Positions 35,730 through 46,655 of a stretch of DNA of 64,000 nt are shown piece by piece. The stretch comes from Pseudomonas sp. ACM7. GTDB taxonomy: Bacteria > Pseudomonadota > Gammaproteobacteria > Pseudomonadales > Pseudomonadaceae. The DNA is taken from NCBI RefSeq assembly GCF_004136015.1, contig NZ_CP024866.1, forward strand, positions 5,491,969 to 5,555,968, written 5' to 3'. Under the pieces are notes generated by a model, which had not been told where the DNA came from, searched no databases, and saw only the letters and a program-made list of their open reading frames with translations. The position numbers were made by a program, and so were the translations under genes. Within the stretch, counting starts at the first letter, position 1, and each line of letters begins with the position of its first letter.

Positions 35730-37766
35730 ATGACGTCCTTGGTCTCATCGGTCATCGAGTTCCTGACGGCGCATCCGCATGTTGCCTATCTGGCGGTGTT
35801 TCTCTTGGCACTTTCCGAGTCAATCCCGATCATTGGTGTCGTCGTTCCCGGTACAGCCGTGATCCTTGCCCTCAGCACCTTGGTGCCGAGCGGCGTCTTA
35901 TTGCTCTGGCCGTTGCTGGTCGCCGTCACGTTAGGTGCAATCGCGAGTGATGGTCTTTCGTTCTGGCTCGGGCATCGATACCACCGCGAAATTCTTGGCC
36001 TCTGGCCATTGAGCCGTCACCCTGAACTGATTCAGCGTAGCGAGGCCTTTTTCGAGCGTCACGGTGCCAAGAGTGTGTTTCTCGCGCGCTTCGTACCAGG
36101 CGTCCGTGCCTTCATTCCGCTCCTTGCCGGTATGCTGGGAATGGCGGTCAGTCGGTTCTATGCCGTCAATGTTGTCTCGGCGCTCGCTTGGGCGCCGTCG
36201 CATATCCTGCCCGGTGTGCTCGTCGGCGCAACGTTCAGCTTTCTCGGTGCGGCCGCAAAGCCGCTCGCGATTTTGCTGGTCGTTCTGGCTGCGGCGGGTT
36301 GGGCAGTCCTGCAAATCGTGCGCTGGACGTTGCGTTACGGCATCCCGTACCTCATCGTCGGAGTGGCGCGGCTACGGAGTTGGGCCGGCACCCACGACAC
36401 CTGGTTGAGCCGGCGGCTCAGCACCTTGCTCGACCCTTCACGGCCCGAAGCACGGGCTCTCGTACAACCGACTGTCTTTCTCGTCGGTGCCGCCTGGCTT
36501 TTCTTCGGTGTCCTTGAAGATATCGTCAGCGGTGACCCGTTGCTGCTCGCAGACAGCGCGATACATCGTGCGCTTCAGGATCTTCGTACAGCGCCAAGTG
36601 ATGCGGCGATGATCGCCATTACAGAACTCGGCGACACCAAGGTCGTGGTGGCGGTCACGATTGTTGTCTTGCTGTGGCTCATGTGGAAACGCGCCTGGCG
36701 TACAGCAGCCTATTGGCTGGTTGCAATCAGTGGCGCTTCGGTGCTCAACACTGTCATCAAAGTAGCATTGCATCGAGCCCGACCCGGTGAGCTTCTCTAC
36801 TCCGGGTGGAGTGCATTTTCCTTCCCCAGCGGCCATAGCACGATCAATGTCGTGTTATACGGTTTCCTCGCTTTCCTCATCGCGCGTGATATCCGCCCGG
36901 CATGGCGCCTCGCGGTCGTTATTGGCGCCGCAACCCTGATATTTCTGATTGCATTCTCGCGGCTCTACCTCGGTGTGCATTGGCTTTCCGACGTGCTCGG
37001 GGGGATGGCATTTGGGTCCGCTTGGCTGGCGTTGCTCGGACTCTCCTACTTGCGGCGGCAGGCCGAGCGCATCAACCCAGGGGGCCTGCTCGCCCTCGGA
37101 TGTGCGGCACTTATCCTCGTCGGCGGCTTCAATATCTATCGTAGCCATGCGACCGACAGCGGTCGTTATGCCGTCAAGGTTGGGACGCCAAGCATGAGGG
37201 CCACTGATTGGTGGGCGTCGGATTGGCAGCAACTGCCGGCGCGGCGTATCGATCTCACGGGCGAGACGAATGAGCCACTGACGTTCCAGTGGGCCGGTGG
37301 CCTGCCGGACTTGCAAAATGTCCTTCAACTTGACGGGTGGCGCGACTCAGCGGCCTGGACACCGTTGAATGCCCTGAATTGGCTTACCACCCAGACCGAC
37401 CCTACCGTTTTTCCAGTTATTCCTCTTTTCGCAAGTGGTCGTCTTCCCAGTCTGACCCTCGTCCGACCGTATAGCGATGGTGCACCTGCCGGTTCGCGCC
37501 TCGTGCTTCGATTGTGGGTCGTAGATTTTCAGCTCACAAACGGACGAACTACACCGCTCTGGATGGGCTCGATTGTCGAGGAGCGTTTTTATCATCTCCT
37601 ATCTCTCGTCACATTGACGTCGACACAGCCCGATGTGAATGCACCGAGGAGCACGCTAGCTGCCGATCTTGACAGTGGACGGCTCCTCTCTCGGACCGAA
37701 GGAGCAGCAGATGCGGATTGGGATGGGCAGGTCTTGTTAGCTCGCCACAGTGAGAAACAGAAATGA
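35730..37766 (+). CDS. DedA family / PAP2 phosphatase / LssY-C fusion membrane protein
   Basis: 678 residues from ATG 35730 (an in-frame ATG also lies at 35712). Residues 1-200 are a DedA (SNARE-associated) domain with ESIPIIGVVVPGT and FLARFVPGVRAFIPLLAG. Residues about 270-470 are a PAP2 phosphatase with all three motifs: KVALHRARP, SFPSGHS and SRLYLGVHWLSD. The last roughly 200 residues, outside the membrane, match the LssY-type C-terminal domain. It probably dephosphorylates undecaprenyl or lipid phosphates. It is an inner-membrane protein with no obvious tie to copper. Confidence 0.88.
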   Translation: MTSLVSSVIEFLTAHPHVAYLAVFLLALSESIPIIGVVVPGTAVILALSTLVPSGVLLLWPLLVAVTLGAIASDGLSFWLGHRYHREILGLWPLSRHPELIQRSEAFFERHGAKSVFLARFVPGVRAFIPLLAGMLGMAVSRFYAVNVVSALAWAPSHILPGVLVGATFSFLGAAAKPLAILLVVLAAAGWAVLQIVRWTLRYGIPYLIVGVARLRSWAGTHDTWLSRRLSTLLDPSRPEARALVQPTVFLVGAAWLFFGVLEDIVSGDPLLLADSAIHRALQDLRTAPSDAAMIAITELGDTKVVVAVTIVVLLWLMWKRAWRTAAYWLVAISGASVLNTVIKVALHRARPGELLYSGWSAFSFPSGHSTINVVLYGFLAFLIARDIRPAWRLAVVIGAATLIFLIAFSRLYLGVHWLSDVLGGMAFGSAWLALLGLSYLRRQAERINPGGLLALGCAALILVGGFNIYRSHATDSGRYAVKVGTPSMRATDWWASDWQQLPARRIDLTGETNEPLTFQWAGGLPDLQNVLQLDGWRDSAAWTPLNALNWLTTQTDPTVFPVIPLFASGRLPSLTLVRPYSDGAPAGSRLVLRLWVVDFQLTNGRTTPLWMGSIVEERFYHLLSLVTLTSTQPDVNAPRSTLAADLDSGRLLSRTEGAADADWDGQVLLARHSEKQK

Positions 37767-38057
37767 ATGACCGTTTCGAGGCGGTTTCTGGCCTTCAGTG
37801 CCTGCTTGCCACTCGGGATGATTGAAACGCCGACGTCTTGAGCCTATTCGAGTCGTGGGCCAGTGGCTTAGAGTGCGCAAAAATGCGCATGGACCATCAA
37901 CAGACCTAGAGTCTGCTCGGAATGAGCTTCTATTTTGTGCCAGATAATGCTGGCTTAATTCAGGTTCGGTGTTATCGCCTGTCTTAGGCATTTCGGCAGG
38001 CTGTTTATGCCATGCGCCCAATTGTAAGAGCCATTTTCAGCGACTACACTCCAGCCC

Positions 38058-38399
38058 ATGAAACGCTATCTGCGGTTTTGCATCATCTTCATGATTAGCT
38101 TGGCGCTTCCCCTCAGCGGGATGGCGGGCGTTCAGGCACCGACAGAAGCGTGCCCAATGAAGACGATGGGCATGGCGATGATGGACGACATGGGGATGGA
38201 CTGCTGCAACGATATGAAAAGTCCTTCCGATCACGGTAAACCCTGCAAGCCGGGCCAGGAATGCAAGACAGGCGGCATGCTGCAAGTCTCGATCTTCAAG
38301 CCTCCTGTAACCGTATTCAGCCCCGTCGTGATTTCCTTCTTCAGCGATTCCCTACCCGTACAGACCCCGTCCGGGGTATGGCGACCGCCTCGCGTTTGA
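38058..38399 (+). CDS. Cys/Met-rich secreted protein preceding cusC
   Basis: 113 residues with a signal peptide (FCIIFMISLALPLSGMAG). The mature part is packed with metal-type residues: CPMKTMGMAMMDDMGMDCC, then KPCKPGQECKTGGM. It lies 100 bases upstream of cusC on the same strand, the position of CzcI-like accessory proteins in heavy-metal RND operons. It may buffer or sense periplasmic copper. Not assigned to a named family. The 290 bases before it carry no gene. Confidence 0.65.
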   Translation: MKRYLRFCIIFMISLALPLSGMAGVQAPTEACPMKTMGMAMMDDMGMDCCNDMKSPSDHGKPCKPGQECKTGGMLQVSIFKPPVTVFSPVVISFFSDSLPVQTPSGVWRPPRV

Positions 38400-38498
38400 T
38401 TCCTGTCCCACATTGAGCCTCATTCCGCATTAGTGGGATGGACTAGCTGCGTGCGTGTCTTTTGCCGCGCGCAGTGGATGATCACAGGAATCGTAAAC

Positions 38499-39755
38499 AT
38501 GAACTCCAAGTGCTATTGCACAGGCTGGTCCCTCGTGGCCGGTCTGGCGGCAAGCGTATTGGCATTGCCGAGCTTCGCTGCCGCATTGACACTCGATGAA
38601 GCGTTGCGGCTGGCCGAAAACAATGCACCGTCGCTGACCGCACAAGACGCCAAAATTCAGGCTGCCAGCAGCGCGGCTATTCCAGCCGGTGAGCTACCTG
38701 ACCCCAAACTGCTGCTGGGTGTGCAGAACTACCCCATTGGCGGTCCGGATCGCTGGAGCATCGACCAGGACTTCATGACCATGCAAATGGTCGGGGTCAG
38801 GCAAGAGATGCCCAACAGCGACAAGCGCAAAGCGCGCATTGAGGTCGCCGATGCGGCCGTTGATCGCGCCGCTGCGGAGCGTCGAGTCGAACGCCTGAAG
38901 GTTCGTCAGTCCACGGCGTTGGCCTGGATCAGCAGCTACTCGGTTGAGCGTAAAGATGCGCTGTTCCAGGACTTCTACAAAGAAAACCACCTGTTGACCG
39001 ATACTGTCCGGGCCCAGATTGCCGGTGGCCGCGCTCAACCCGCCGATGCGGTGACGCCCAAGCAAGAAGCGGCTCAACTGGCGGAGCAACAGGATGATCT
39101 GATTCTCCAGAGAGCGCAGGCCCGAGCAGCCCTCAAACGCTGGATTGGCTCAGCCGCCAACGACAAGCCTGTGGGCAGCTTGCCGGAGTGGCCCGTCGAT
39201 ACCTCAAGCTACTCTCATAAACTGCAACACCATCCCGAGTTGGCAGCGTTTGCGCCGATGACCCGTGAAGCGCAAGCCAAGGTTCGTGAAGCCGTGTCGG
39301 AGAAGCAGTCGGACTGGAGCTGGGAACTGGATTACCAGCGCCGTGGCCGTGAGTTTGGCGATATGGTCAGCGTGCAATTTTCCTGGGATCTACCGCTGTT
39401 TCCTGACTCGCGCCAAAACCCCAAAATCGCAGCCAAACAGGCTGAACTCAGTCAGCTTGAGGCCGAGCGCGAAGCCCTGTCACGCGAGCACACTCAGCAA
39501 CTGGAAAACGAGCTGGCTGACTATGAACGCCTGAATCGTGCCGTGCGCCGAAACCAGGAAAGCCTGTTGCCGCTGGCCAAGGAAAAGGTCGAGCTCAGCA
39601 TGGCCAGTTATCGGTCCGGCAAAGGCGATTTGAACGCCGTTGTTGCCGCCCGACGTGAACTCATCGAAGCCCGCCTCAAACAGATCGACGTGGAAGAGCA
39701 GCGAGCGCTGACCAGTGCGCGTCTGTATTTTGCTTATGGGGAGTCCAGCCAATGA
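38499..39755 (+). CDS. cusC: RND outer-membrane channel CusC/CzcC
   Basis: 418 residues from ATG 38499 (SD CAGGAA), beginning with a signal peptide. It is a TolC-family protein with two repeat halves (LTLDEALRLAENNAPSL; SMASYRSGKGDLNAVVAARR). It forms the trimeric exit duct of the copper/silver efflux complex. The stop overlaps the cusB ATG (ATGA). Confidence 0.9.
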   Translation: MNSKCYCTGWSLVAGLAASVLALPSFAAALTLDEALRLAENNAPSLTAQDAKIQAASSAAIPAGELPDPKLLLGVQNYPIGGPDRWSIDQDFMTMQMVGVRQEMPNSDKRKARIEVADAAVDRAAAERRVERLKVRQSTALAWISSYSVERKDALFQDFYKENHLLTDTVRAQIAGGRAQPADAVTPKQEAAQLAEQQDDLILQRAQARAALKRWIGSAANDKPVGSLPEWPVDTSSYSHKLQHHPELAAFAPMTREAQAKVREAVSEKQSDWSWELDYQRRGREFGDMVSVQFSWDLPLFPDSRQNPKIAAKQAELSQLEAEREALSREHTQQLENELADYERLNRAVRRNQESLLPLAKEKVELSMASYRSGKGDLNAVVAARRELIEARLKQIDVEEQRALTSARLYFAYGESSQ

Positions 39756-41236
39756 TCCTTAAAAAATGGAACGGGGCATTGCTGGTAGGTATCTCGATGG
39801 CATTGGGTGTTGCCGGTGGTTACTGGTTCGCTCACCAGCGCATGAGCGGAATACCCAGTACCACCCAGGAGAAGGGCCTCAATTCATCGGACGAACGCAA
39901 GGCTCTGTATTGGTACGACCCCATGTACCCCCAGCAAAAGTTCGATAAGCCGGGTAAGTCCCCCTTCATGGACATGCAACTGGTCCCGCAGTACGCCAGT
40001 GGCGCAGCGGACCGTGCGACCGTCACCATCGATCCAAGCCTCACCCAGAATCTCGGTCTGCGTTTTGCAGCAGTCACCCGTGGAATCTTTGACTCCAGCC
40101 TCGATGTGACAGGTGTGTTGGGATTCAACGAACGTGATATTGCTGTGATTCAGGCTCGCACAGTCGGCTTTGTGGAGCGGGTTTATGCCCATGCTCCTGG
40201 TGATGTGCTCAAAGCCAACGCGGCGTTGGCGGATATCCTGGTGCCTGAGTGGGCCGCTGCCCAGACAGAGTTCCTTGCCCTGAAGCGCAGCGGTGATGCT
40301 GACCTGTTGGCTGCGGCCCGCCAGCGTCTACGGCTCACGGGGATGCCGGCAGCACTGATTACTCAGGTAGAGCGTGGCGGTAAGGTTCAGCCGTACCTGA
40401 CGCTCACCAGCCCTATTGGTGGTGTGCTGCAAGAGTTGAACGTACGCGCGGGTATGACCGTGGCGACCGGCGACACCCTGGCACGCGTCAATGGCTTGAG
40501 TAGTGTCTGGCTAGCGGTGGCCGTACCAGAATCGGATGCCGGATCGATCACCGTGGGACAGGCAGTCGAAGCGCGTCTGCCAGCTTTCCCAGGGACAATA
40601 CTCAACGGCAAGGTCAGCGCGATTTTGCCCGAGACCAACCCGGACAGCCGCACTCTTCGAGTACGTGTCGAGTTACCCAATCCTGACGGACGCCTCAGAC
40701 CGGGTTTGACGGCGCAGGTACGCCTGAATCGTTCGACCGAGAAGAGTGTGTTGTGGGTGCCGAGCGAGGCGGTGATTCGCACGGGCCGACGTGCCTTGGT
40801 GATGCTCGCCGAAGACGCCGGTCGCTACCGCCCTGTTGAAGTGCAACTCGGGCAGGAAAGTGATGGCAAGACGGCGATATTGAAAGGCCTGGAAGAAGGC
40901 CAGAAGGTGGTTACGTCTGGCCAGTTCCTGCTCGACTCAGAAGCCAGTCTTAAGGGCATCGTTGCCAGCTCGGAGGAAGAGTCACCACCCAGCGCAGCAG
41001 CCTCAAGCTTTCATGAAGCAGATGGACAGATCGTTGAGATCAACGACAAAGAAGTCACGCTCGCCCATGGCCCTTTCAAGACGCTGGGAATGCCTGGCAT
41101 GACGATGACTTTTCCACTCGCCAACCCGGCTCTGATACAGGGCCTCAAAGCGGGCGACAAGGTCCGGGTCGCGGTGAGCCAGACCGATGATGGCTTGCGT
41201 GTTGAGCGCCTGGATAAATCGGGGAGCCAGCCATGA
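39752..41236 (+). CDS. cusB: RND periplasmic adaptor CusB with C-terminal CusF-like domain
   Basis: 494 residues. N-terminal membrane segment, a heavy-metal-binding region ([20 protein letters not shown], then MDMQLVP) typical of CusB, lipoyl/barrel-sandwich and beta-barrel domains, and a C-terminal extension of about 70 residues ([26 protein letters not shown]) that is a CusF-type copper-binding fold. The extension therefore duplicates the separate cusF product. Four-base overlaps with cusC and cusA. Confidence 0.92.
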   Translation: MILKKWNGALLVGISMALGVAGGYWFAHQRMSGIPSTTQEKGLNSSDERKALYWYDPMYPQQKFDKPGKSPFMDMQLVPQYASGAADRATVTIDPSLTQNLGLRFAAVTRGIFDSSLDVTGVLGFNERDIAVIQARTVGFVERVYAHAPGDVLKANAALADILVPEWAAAQTEFLALKRSGDADLLAAARQRLRLTGMPAALITQVERGGKVQPYLTLTSPIGGVLQELNVRAGMTVATGDTLARVNGLSSVWLAVAVPESDAGSITVGQAVEARLPAFPGTILNGKVSAILPETNPDSRTLRVRVELPNPDGRLRPGLTAQVRLNRSTEKSVLWVPSEAVIRTGRRALVMLAEDAGRYRPVEVQLGQESDGKTAILKGLEEGQKVVTSGQFLLDSEASLKGIVASSEEESPPSAAASSFHEADGQIVEINDKEVTLAHGPFKTLGMPGMTMTFPLANPALIQGLKAGDKVRVAVSQTDDGLRVERLDKSGSQP

Positions 41237-44200
41237 TTGCCGCCCTGATTCGTTGGTCAGTGGCCAACCGATTCCTGGTGTTACTGGCGACGCTGTTCGT
41301 CACGGCTTGGGGTATTTGGTCGGTGCAGAGCACGCCCATCGATGCACTGCCAGATCTCTCGGATGTTCAGGTGATCATCCGCACCCCTTTTCCTGGACAA
41401 GCGCCGCAGATTGTCGAGAACCAGGTGACCTATCCGTTGGCCACTACCATGCTCTCAGTACCGGGCGCCAAGACGGTGCGTGGTTATTCCTTCTTCGGCG
41501 ACAGCTTCGTTTACGTGCTGTTCGAAGACGGCACTGACTTGTACTGGGCTCGCTCGCGGGTGTTGGAGTATCTGAGCCAAATACAAAATCGGTTGCCTGC
41601 CAGCGCCAAGCCGGCGTTGGGACCAGATGCGACGGGGGTGGGTTGGATCTATCAGTACGCGCTAGTGGATCGCAGTGGCGGGCATGATCTGGCACAGCTT
41701 CGCGCACTTCAGGACTGGTTCCTCAAGTTCGAACTCAAGACCCTGCCCAACGTTGCGGAGGTGGCCACCGTGGGGGGCATGATCAAGCAGTACCAAGTGC
41801 AACTTGATCCGCTCAAACTGGCCAGCCTCGGTATCACTCAGGCTGAGGTGACCGACGCTATCGGCAAGGCCAACCAGGAAACTGGTGGCGCGGTGCTGGA
41901 GATGGCAGAGACCGAGTTTATTGTGCGTGCTTCCGGCTACTTGAAGACGCTCAATGACTTTCGGGCGATCCCGCTCAAGTTGGGTTCGGGTGGTGTGCCG
42001 GTGACCCTTGGCGATGTCGCCACGATTCAGTTGGGACCGGAAATGCGGCGTGGCATTACTGAGCTCGACGGAGAAGGCGAGACCGTCGGCGGCGTGGTGA
42101 TTTTGCGCAGCGGCAAGAATGCTCGCGAGACCATTGCGGCGGTCAAGACCAAACTCGACGAACTGAAAAGCAGTCTGCCGGCCGGGGTGGAAATTGTCAC
42201 CACCTACGACCGTAGCAAGCTGATCGACCGCGCTGTGGAAAATCTCAGCCACAAGCTGATCGAAGAGTTCATCGTCGTCGCGCTGGTCTGTGGGGTCTTC
42301 CTCTGGCACCTGCGCTCATCCCTGGTGGCGATCATTTCGCTGCCGGTGGGGGTGCTGATTGCCTTCATCGTCATGCGCTACCAGGGCATCAACGCCAACA
42401 TCATGTCCTTGGGCGGGATAGCTATCGCCATCGGCGCCATGGTCGATGCCGCCGTGGTGATGATCGAGAACGCCCACAAGAAGATTGAGGCATGGCACGC
42501 GGCCAATCCGGGGGAAGAACTGAAGGGTGAACGTCATTGGCATGTAATGACCGAAGCGGCGGCAGAGGTAGGCCCGGCGCTGTTCTTCTGTTTGTTGATC
42601 ATCACTCTGTCGTTTATTCCGGTGTTCACCCTGGAAGCTCAGGAAGGACGGCTGTTCGGCCCTTTGGCTTTCACCAAGACCTACGCCATGGCCGCAGCGG
42701 CGGGATTGTCAGTGACCTTGGTGCCGGTGCTGATGGGCTACTGGATTCGAGGACGAATTCCCAGTGAACAACAGAACCCGTTGAACCGGTGGTTGATTCG
42801 GATCTATCAGCCAGCGCTGGACGCAGTCTTGCGTCGACCAAAGATCACGCTGCTGGTGGCGCTATTGGTTTTTGTCAGTGCGCTATGGCCAATGTCTCGC
42901 TTGGGTGGTGAGTTTCTTCCGCCGCTGGACGAGGGTGACCTGCTCTACATGCCTTCAGCTTTGCCGGGATTGTCGGCGCAGAAAGCGGCGCAGTTGCTGC
43001 AACAGACCGACCGCCTGATCAAGACGGTGCCTGAAGTCGAACACGTCTTCGGCAAAGCGGGGCGCGCTGAAACCGCCACCGACCCGGCACCGCTGGAAAT
43101 GTTCGAGACCACCATCCAGTTCAAACCACATGAGCAATGGCGTCCAGGCATGACCCAGGAAAAGTTGGTGGAAGAACTGGATCGAGTGGTACGAGTCCCT
43201 GGGCTGACGAATATCTGGATACCACCGATTCGCAACCGTATCGACATGCTGGCCACTGGGATCAAGAGTCCCATCGGAGTGAAAGTTGCCGGCACCAACC
43301 TATCGGAGATCGATGCCGCGACTCAGGCCGTCGAGCGTGTGGCCAAGGGCGTACCCGGTGTCAGTTCGGCTCTGGCCGAGCGACTGACCGGTGGCCGTTA
43401 TATCGATGTGGATATTGACCGTAAGGCGGCCGCTCGCTACGGACTGAATATCGCCGATGTGCAGTCCATCGTGGCCGGCGCTATCGGCGGTGAAAACGTC
43501 GGCGAAACCATTGAAGGGCTTGCACGCTTCCCGATCAACGTGCGTTACCCACGGGAGTGGCGTGACTCGCTCGGTGCCTTGGAGCAATTGCCGATCTATA
43601 CCCCGCTAGGGAACCAGATCACCCTCGGCACAGTGGCGAAGGTCAAGGTCAGCGACGGTCCGCCGATGCTCAAGAGCGAGAATGCACGGCCTTCTGGTTG
43701 GGTGTACATCGATGTGCGTGGCCGGGACATTGCCTCGGTAGTCGCCGATCTGCGCCGGGTCGTCAGCGAGCAGGTCAAGTTACAGCCCGGCATGAGCCTG
43801 AGTTACTCAGGGCAGTTCGAGTTTCTCGAAAGGGCCAACGCACGACTCAAACTGGTGGTGCCTGCCACGCTGGTCATCATCTTCGTGTTGCTCTACCTGA
43901 CTTTCGCCCGCTTCGATGAGGCCTTGCTGATCATGGCCACTCTGCCGTTCGCCCTTACTGGCGGGGCATGGTTCCTCTATCTGTTGGGGTTCAACCTGTC
44001 AGTCGCCACCGGGGTCGGTTTTATCGCCTTGGCCGGTGTTTCCGCCGAGTTTGGCGTGATCATGCTGCTCTACCTGAAGAACGCCTGGGCCGAACGTGAA
44101 GACCTCGGCGACAGCACAGAGCGCGGTCTGGTTGCGGCGATTCGTGAAGGCGCCGTGCAGCGTGTTCGACCCAAGGCCATGACCGTGGCCGTCATCATTG

Positions 44201-44391
44201 CTGGCTTGTTACCCATCTTGCTGGGCAGCGGGACCGGCAGCGAGGTGATGAGCCGAATTGCTGCACCCATGGTCGGCGGCATGGTCACGGCGCCCTTGCT
44301 TTCCCTGTTTGTCATTCCGGCGGCCTATCGCCTGATGCGTCGCCGGCACCTCTCAGTTGAACCCATCACCCCTCAAGGAAAAGTCGTATGA
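41233..44391 (+). CDS. cusA: Heavy-metal RND pump CusA/CzcA
   Basis: 1052 residues, full HAE1/HME-RND length with 12 membrane helices and two large periplasmic loops. HME-subfamily features include [18 protein letters not shown] near the start and [17 protein letters not shown] in the proton-relay helix. It drives periplasmic Cu(I)/Ag(I) out through CusBC by proton antiport. The preceding and following genes (cusB, cusF with Met motifs) favour copper over zinc or cobalt. Substrate assignment is inference. Confidence 0.92.
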   Translation: MIAALIRWSVANRFLVLLATLFVTAWGIWSVQSTPIDALPDLSDVQVIIRTPFPGQAPQIVENQVTYPLATTMLSVPGAKTVRGYSFFGDSFVYVLFEDGTDLYWARSRVLEYLSQIQNRLPASAKPALGPDATGVGWIYQYALVDRSGGHDLAQLRALQDWFLKFELKTLPNVAEVATVGGMIKQYQVQLDPLKLASLGITQAEVTDAIGKANQETGGAVLEMAETEFIVRASGYLKTLNDFRAIPLKLGSGGVPVTLGDVATIQLGPEMRRGITELDGEGETVGGVVILRSGKNARETIAAVKTKLDELKSSLPAGVEIVTTYDRSKLIDRAVENLSHKLIEEFIVVALVCGVFLWHLRSSLVAIISLPVGVLIAFIVMRYQGINANIMSLGGIAIAIGAMVDAAVVMIENAHKKIEAWHAANPGEELKGERHWHVMTEAAAEVGPALFFCLLIITLSFIPVFTLEAQEGRLFGPLAFTKTYAMAAAAGLSVTLVPVLMGYWIRGRIPSEQQNPLNRWLIRIYQPALDAVLRRPKITLLVALLVFVSALWPMSRLGGEFLPPLDEGDLLYMPSALPGLSAQKAAQLLQQTDRLIKTVPEVEHVFGKAGRAETATDPAPLEMFETTIQFKPHEQWRPGMTQEKLVEELDRVVRVPGLTNIWIPPIRNRIDMLATGIKSPIGVKVAGTNLSEIDAATQAVERVAKGVPGVSSALAERLTGGRYIDVDIDRKAAARYGLNIADVQSIVAGAIGGENVGETIEGLARFPINVRYPREWRDSLGALEQLPIYTPLGNQITLGTVAKVKVSDGPPMLKSENARPSGWVYIDVRGRDIASVVADLRRVVSEQVKLQPGMSLSYSGQFEFLERANARLKLVVPATLVIIFVLLYLTFARFDEALLIMATLPFALTGGAWFLYLLGFNLSVATGVGFIALAGVSAEFGVIMLLYLKNAWAEREDLGDSTERGLVAAIREGAVQRVRPKAMTVAVIIAGLLPILLGSGTGSEVMSRIAAPMVGGMVTAPLLSLFVIPAAYRLMRRRHLSVEPITPQGKVV

Positions 44392-44738
44392 AACTGACCC
44401 TGATTGCAGTTGCAAGCACCGTATTCACGGCGTCTCTATCGGCCCATGCAGAGGATATGCCAGGCATGAAAATGGGCGGAATGGAGGGCATGCAGATGAA
44501 GCAGGAAACAACGCAGGCTCCAGTCGCCACCGCCGACGGAACGATCAAGGCTATCGATACTACGAAGCATACGGTGACCGTCTCTCACGGCGCTGTTCCA
44601 GCTGTGCAATGGCCGCCGATGACCATGGCCTTTTCCGTGACGGAAGATCAGCTGACAGGGCTGACGGCTGGAGACCGAGTGTCGTTTTCCTTCCGGCTTG
44701 AGGGCGGCAAAGCCACGATTGTGTCCATCAAAAAATAA
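44388..44738 (+). CDS. cusF: Periplasmic Cu(I)/Ag(I) chaperone CusF
   Basis: 116 residues, signal peptide ending SAHA, an intermediate Met stretch ([14 protein letters not shown]), then the CusF fold ([30 protein letters not shown]) with the W and the two M ligands that hold Cu(I) by Met and cation-pi contacts. It delivers copper to CusB. Overlaps cusA by four bases and closes the operon. Confidence 0.93.
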   Translation: MKLTLIAVASTVFTASLSAHAEDMPGMKMGGMEGMQMKQETTQAPVATADGTIKAIDTTKHTVTVSHGAVPAVQWPPMTMAFSVTEDQLTGLTAGDRVSFSFRLEGGKATIVSIKK

Positions 44739-44883
44739 AATTGCGGTGGTAAAAATGGCCGGCATGCTTTGGCGCGCCAGTGATTCCCAGTAAATCCTCT
44801 TGTTCAGGAAAAGCGGTATGTCAGGAGGTTGCTCGAGTGACCGCTTTTAGACTGTGGATTCAACCGGTCAGTGGGGGAGGGGA

Positions 44884-45131
44884 AAGTGGCCAGGCGCAAC
44901 GTGCCGCTGCCGGATTGATAAGCCATGGCCTGCAATGTGGCGCTGCGGATGCGTCCGAGCGCTTCGCTCATTTCCCGCTGATAAAGACGACCGACATCGG
45001 TCAGTTGCACTTGCCGGCCTTCACGGCGGAATAGCGTCAGGCCCAGTTGCTGTTCCAGCGCCTGGACTTGCCGGCTCACGGCGCTTTGGGTCAGTGACAG
45101 TTCCATCGCGGCCCGCCCAAGGCTTGCTCAA
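44884..45131 (-). pseudogene. LysR-family regulator, N-terminal fragment
   Basis: On the minus strand ASLGRAAMELSLTQSAVSRQ, then LEQQLGLTLFRREGRQVQLT and GSGTLRLATFP. This is the winged helix and linker of a LysR protein. The first roughly 18 residues are cut at about 45131, where ydiJ begins on the other strand, and the effector domain is missing after 44884. It could be part of the same ancestral gene as the LysR tail at 15436, but that is not shown. Confidence 0.75.
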
Positions 45132-45141
45132 AGTCAACTAA

Positions 45142-46521
45142 GTGACGTTGCGCGGTGATCTGGATCGGCAGATCGACGAGCGCGTCTGGCAAAGCTTCGG
45201 CACCGCCATGCACTGCAACGGTAACGGCGCTTGCTACAACGACGACCCCAACGATGCGATGTGCCCGTCGTGGAAAGCCACCCGTGAACGCCAGCATTCG
45301 CCGAAGGGCAGGGCGTCGTTGATTCGCGAATGGTTGCGTCTGCAAGGCGCGGCCAATATCGATGTGTTGCAAGCGGCCCGGGGCAAGTTGTCGTGGTTGA
45401 GCGGATTGCCGACGCGGTTGCGCAATAACCTGGCGCGCTCGAGCGGTGAGGCGGATTTCTCCCATGAGGTCTACGATGCGATGGCGGGCTGCCTGGCCTG
45501 TAAATCCTGTGCGGGACAATGCCCGGTCAAGGTCAACGTCCCGGAATTCCGATCTCGTTTTCTCGAGCTGTACCACGGTCGCTATCAACGCCCGCTCCGT
45601 GACTATTTGATCGGCTTGCTGGAGTTCACCATTCCTTACATGGCCTACGCGCCGGGCCTGTACAACGCGGTGATGGGCTCGAAATGGGTGAGCCGCCTGC
45701 TGGAGCAACAGGTCGGCATGCTCGACAGTCCGCTGATCCACCGCCATGACTTGCAGGCCACGTTGACCCGCTGCAAGGTCGCTGTCGCCAGCGTGCCAGC
45801 CCTGCGCGAACTGACCGCTGCACAACGTGAGCGGAGCGTGGTGTTGGTGCAGGACGCCTTCACCCGTTACTTCGAAACGCCGTTGCTGGCGAGCTTTATC
45901 CAGTTGGCGCATCAGTTGGGCTACCGGGTGTTTCTGGCGCCCTATAGTGCCAACGGCAAGCCTTTGCACGTGCAGGGCTTCCTCGGCGCTTTCGCCAAGG
46001 CGGCGATCCGCAACGGCAATCAGCTCAAGGCGCTCGCCGCCTGTGGAGTGCCGCTGGTGGGCCTGGACCCGGCGATGACGCTGGTCTACCGCCAGGAATA
46101 TCAGAAAGTACCAGGGCTCAACGATTGCCCGAAGGTCCTGCTACCTCAGGAATGGCTCTTCGATGCGTTGCCTGAAAACCCGCACACCGCGACCGAGACA
46201 TTCCGTTTGTTGGCGCACTGCACCGAGAAGACCAATGTCCCAGCCAGTACTGCGCAATGGGAAACCATGTTTGCCCGGCTTGGGCTCAAGCTGGTGACGG
46301 AGGCGACCGGCTGCTGCGGCATGTCTGGCACCTACGGCCACGAAGCCCGAAACCAGGACACCTCGCGGACCATTTTCGAGCAGTCATGGGCCGGCAAGCT
46401 GGATAAACAGGGTGAGGCGCTGGCCACGGGCTACTCCTGTCGGAGTCAAGTGAAGCGCTTGGCCGACAGGCAGCTGCGTCATCCGTTGGAAGTGGTGTTG
46501 GAGCATGTGCGCGCGAAGTAG
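45142..46521 (+). pseudogene. ydiJ: YdiJ-type FAD/Fe-S oxidoreductase, 5' truncated (C-terminal half only)
   Basis: 459 residues from GTG 45142. It begins abruptly at TLRGDLDRQIDERVWQSFG and contains NGNGACYNDDPNDAMCPSWK, a ferredoxin-type cluster motif CLACKSCAGQCPV, and a CCG domain (ATGCCGMSGTYG). These belong to the C-terminal half of YdiJ/D-2-hydroxyglutarate dehydrogenase-type proteins, about 1000 residues, in which an FAD-binding half precedes. A TAA stands immediately before the GTG, and the FAD half is absent. It may be translated but would be inactive as an oxidase. Confidence 0.82.
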
Positions 46522-46523
46522 CT

Positions 46524-46655
46524 TCACTCGCACTTATGAAGCACCACGCTGAATTTTAAGTTATCCGCCTGCAATTGCTCTGCATTAACCAGGTCTTCGA
46601 TTCTTAACCCGGATTCAACTTTTTCGATCAGCTGCATGATGCGATTTTCATGGTG
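46524..46655 (-). other. Possible C-terminal part of a small gene cut by a rearrangement
   Basis: On the minus strand HHENRIMQLIEKVESG, then LRIEDLVNAEQLQADN and SVVLHKCE end at a TGA at 46524. It looks like the tail of a real small protein and has no start of its own on the upstream side, where IS1182 sequence begins. See the stub at 2515-2556 for its proposed N-terminus. Confidence 0.35.

Noticed and set aside
36064..36517. Alternative frames inside the DedA-PAP2 gene
   Set aside because: High-GC shadows of a protein with full catalytic motifs in the main frame.
45091..45969. 292-codon minus-strand frame antisense to ydiJ
   Set aside because: Shadow frame; the plus strand carries recognisable Fe-S motifs.
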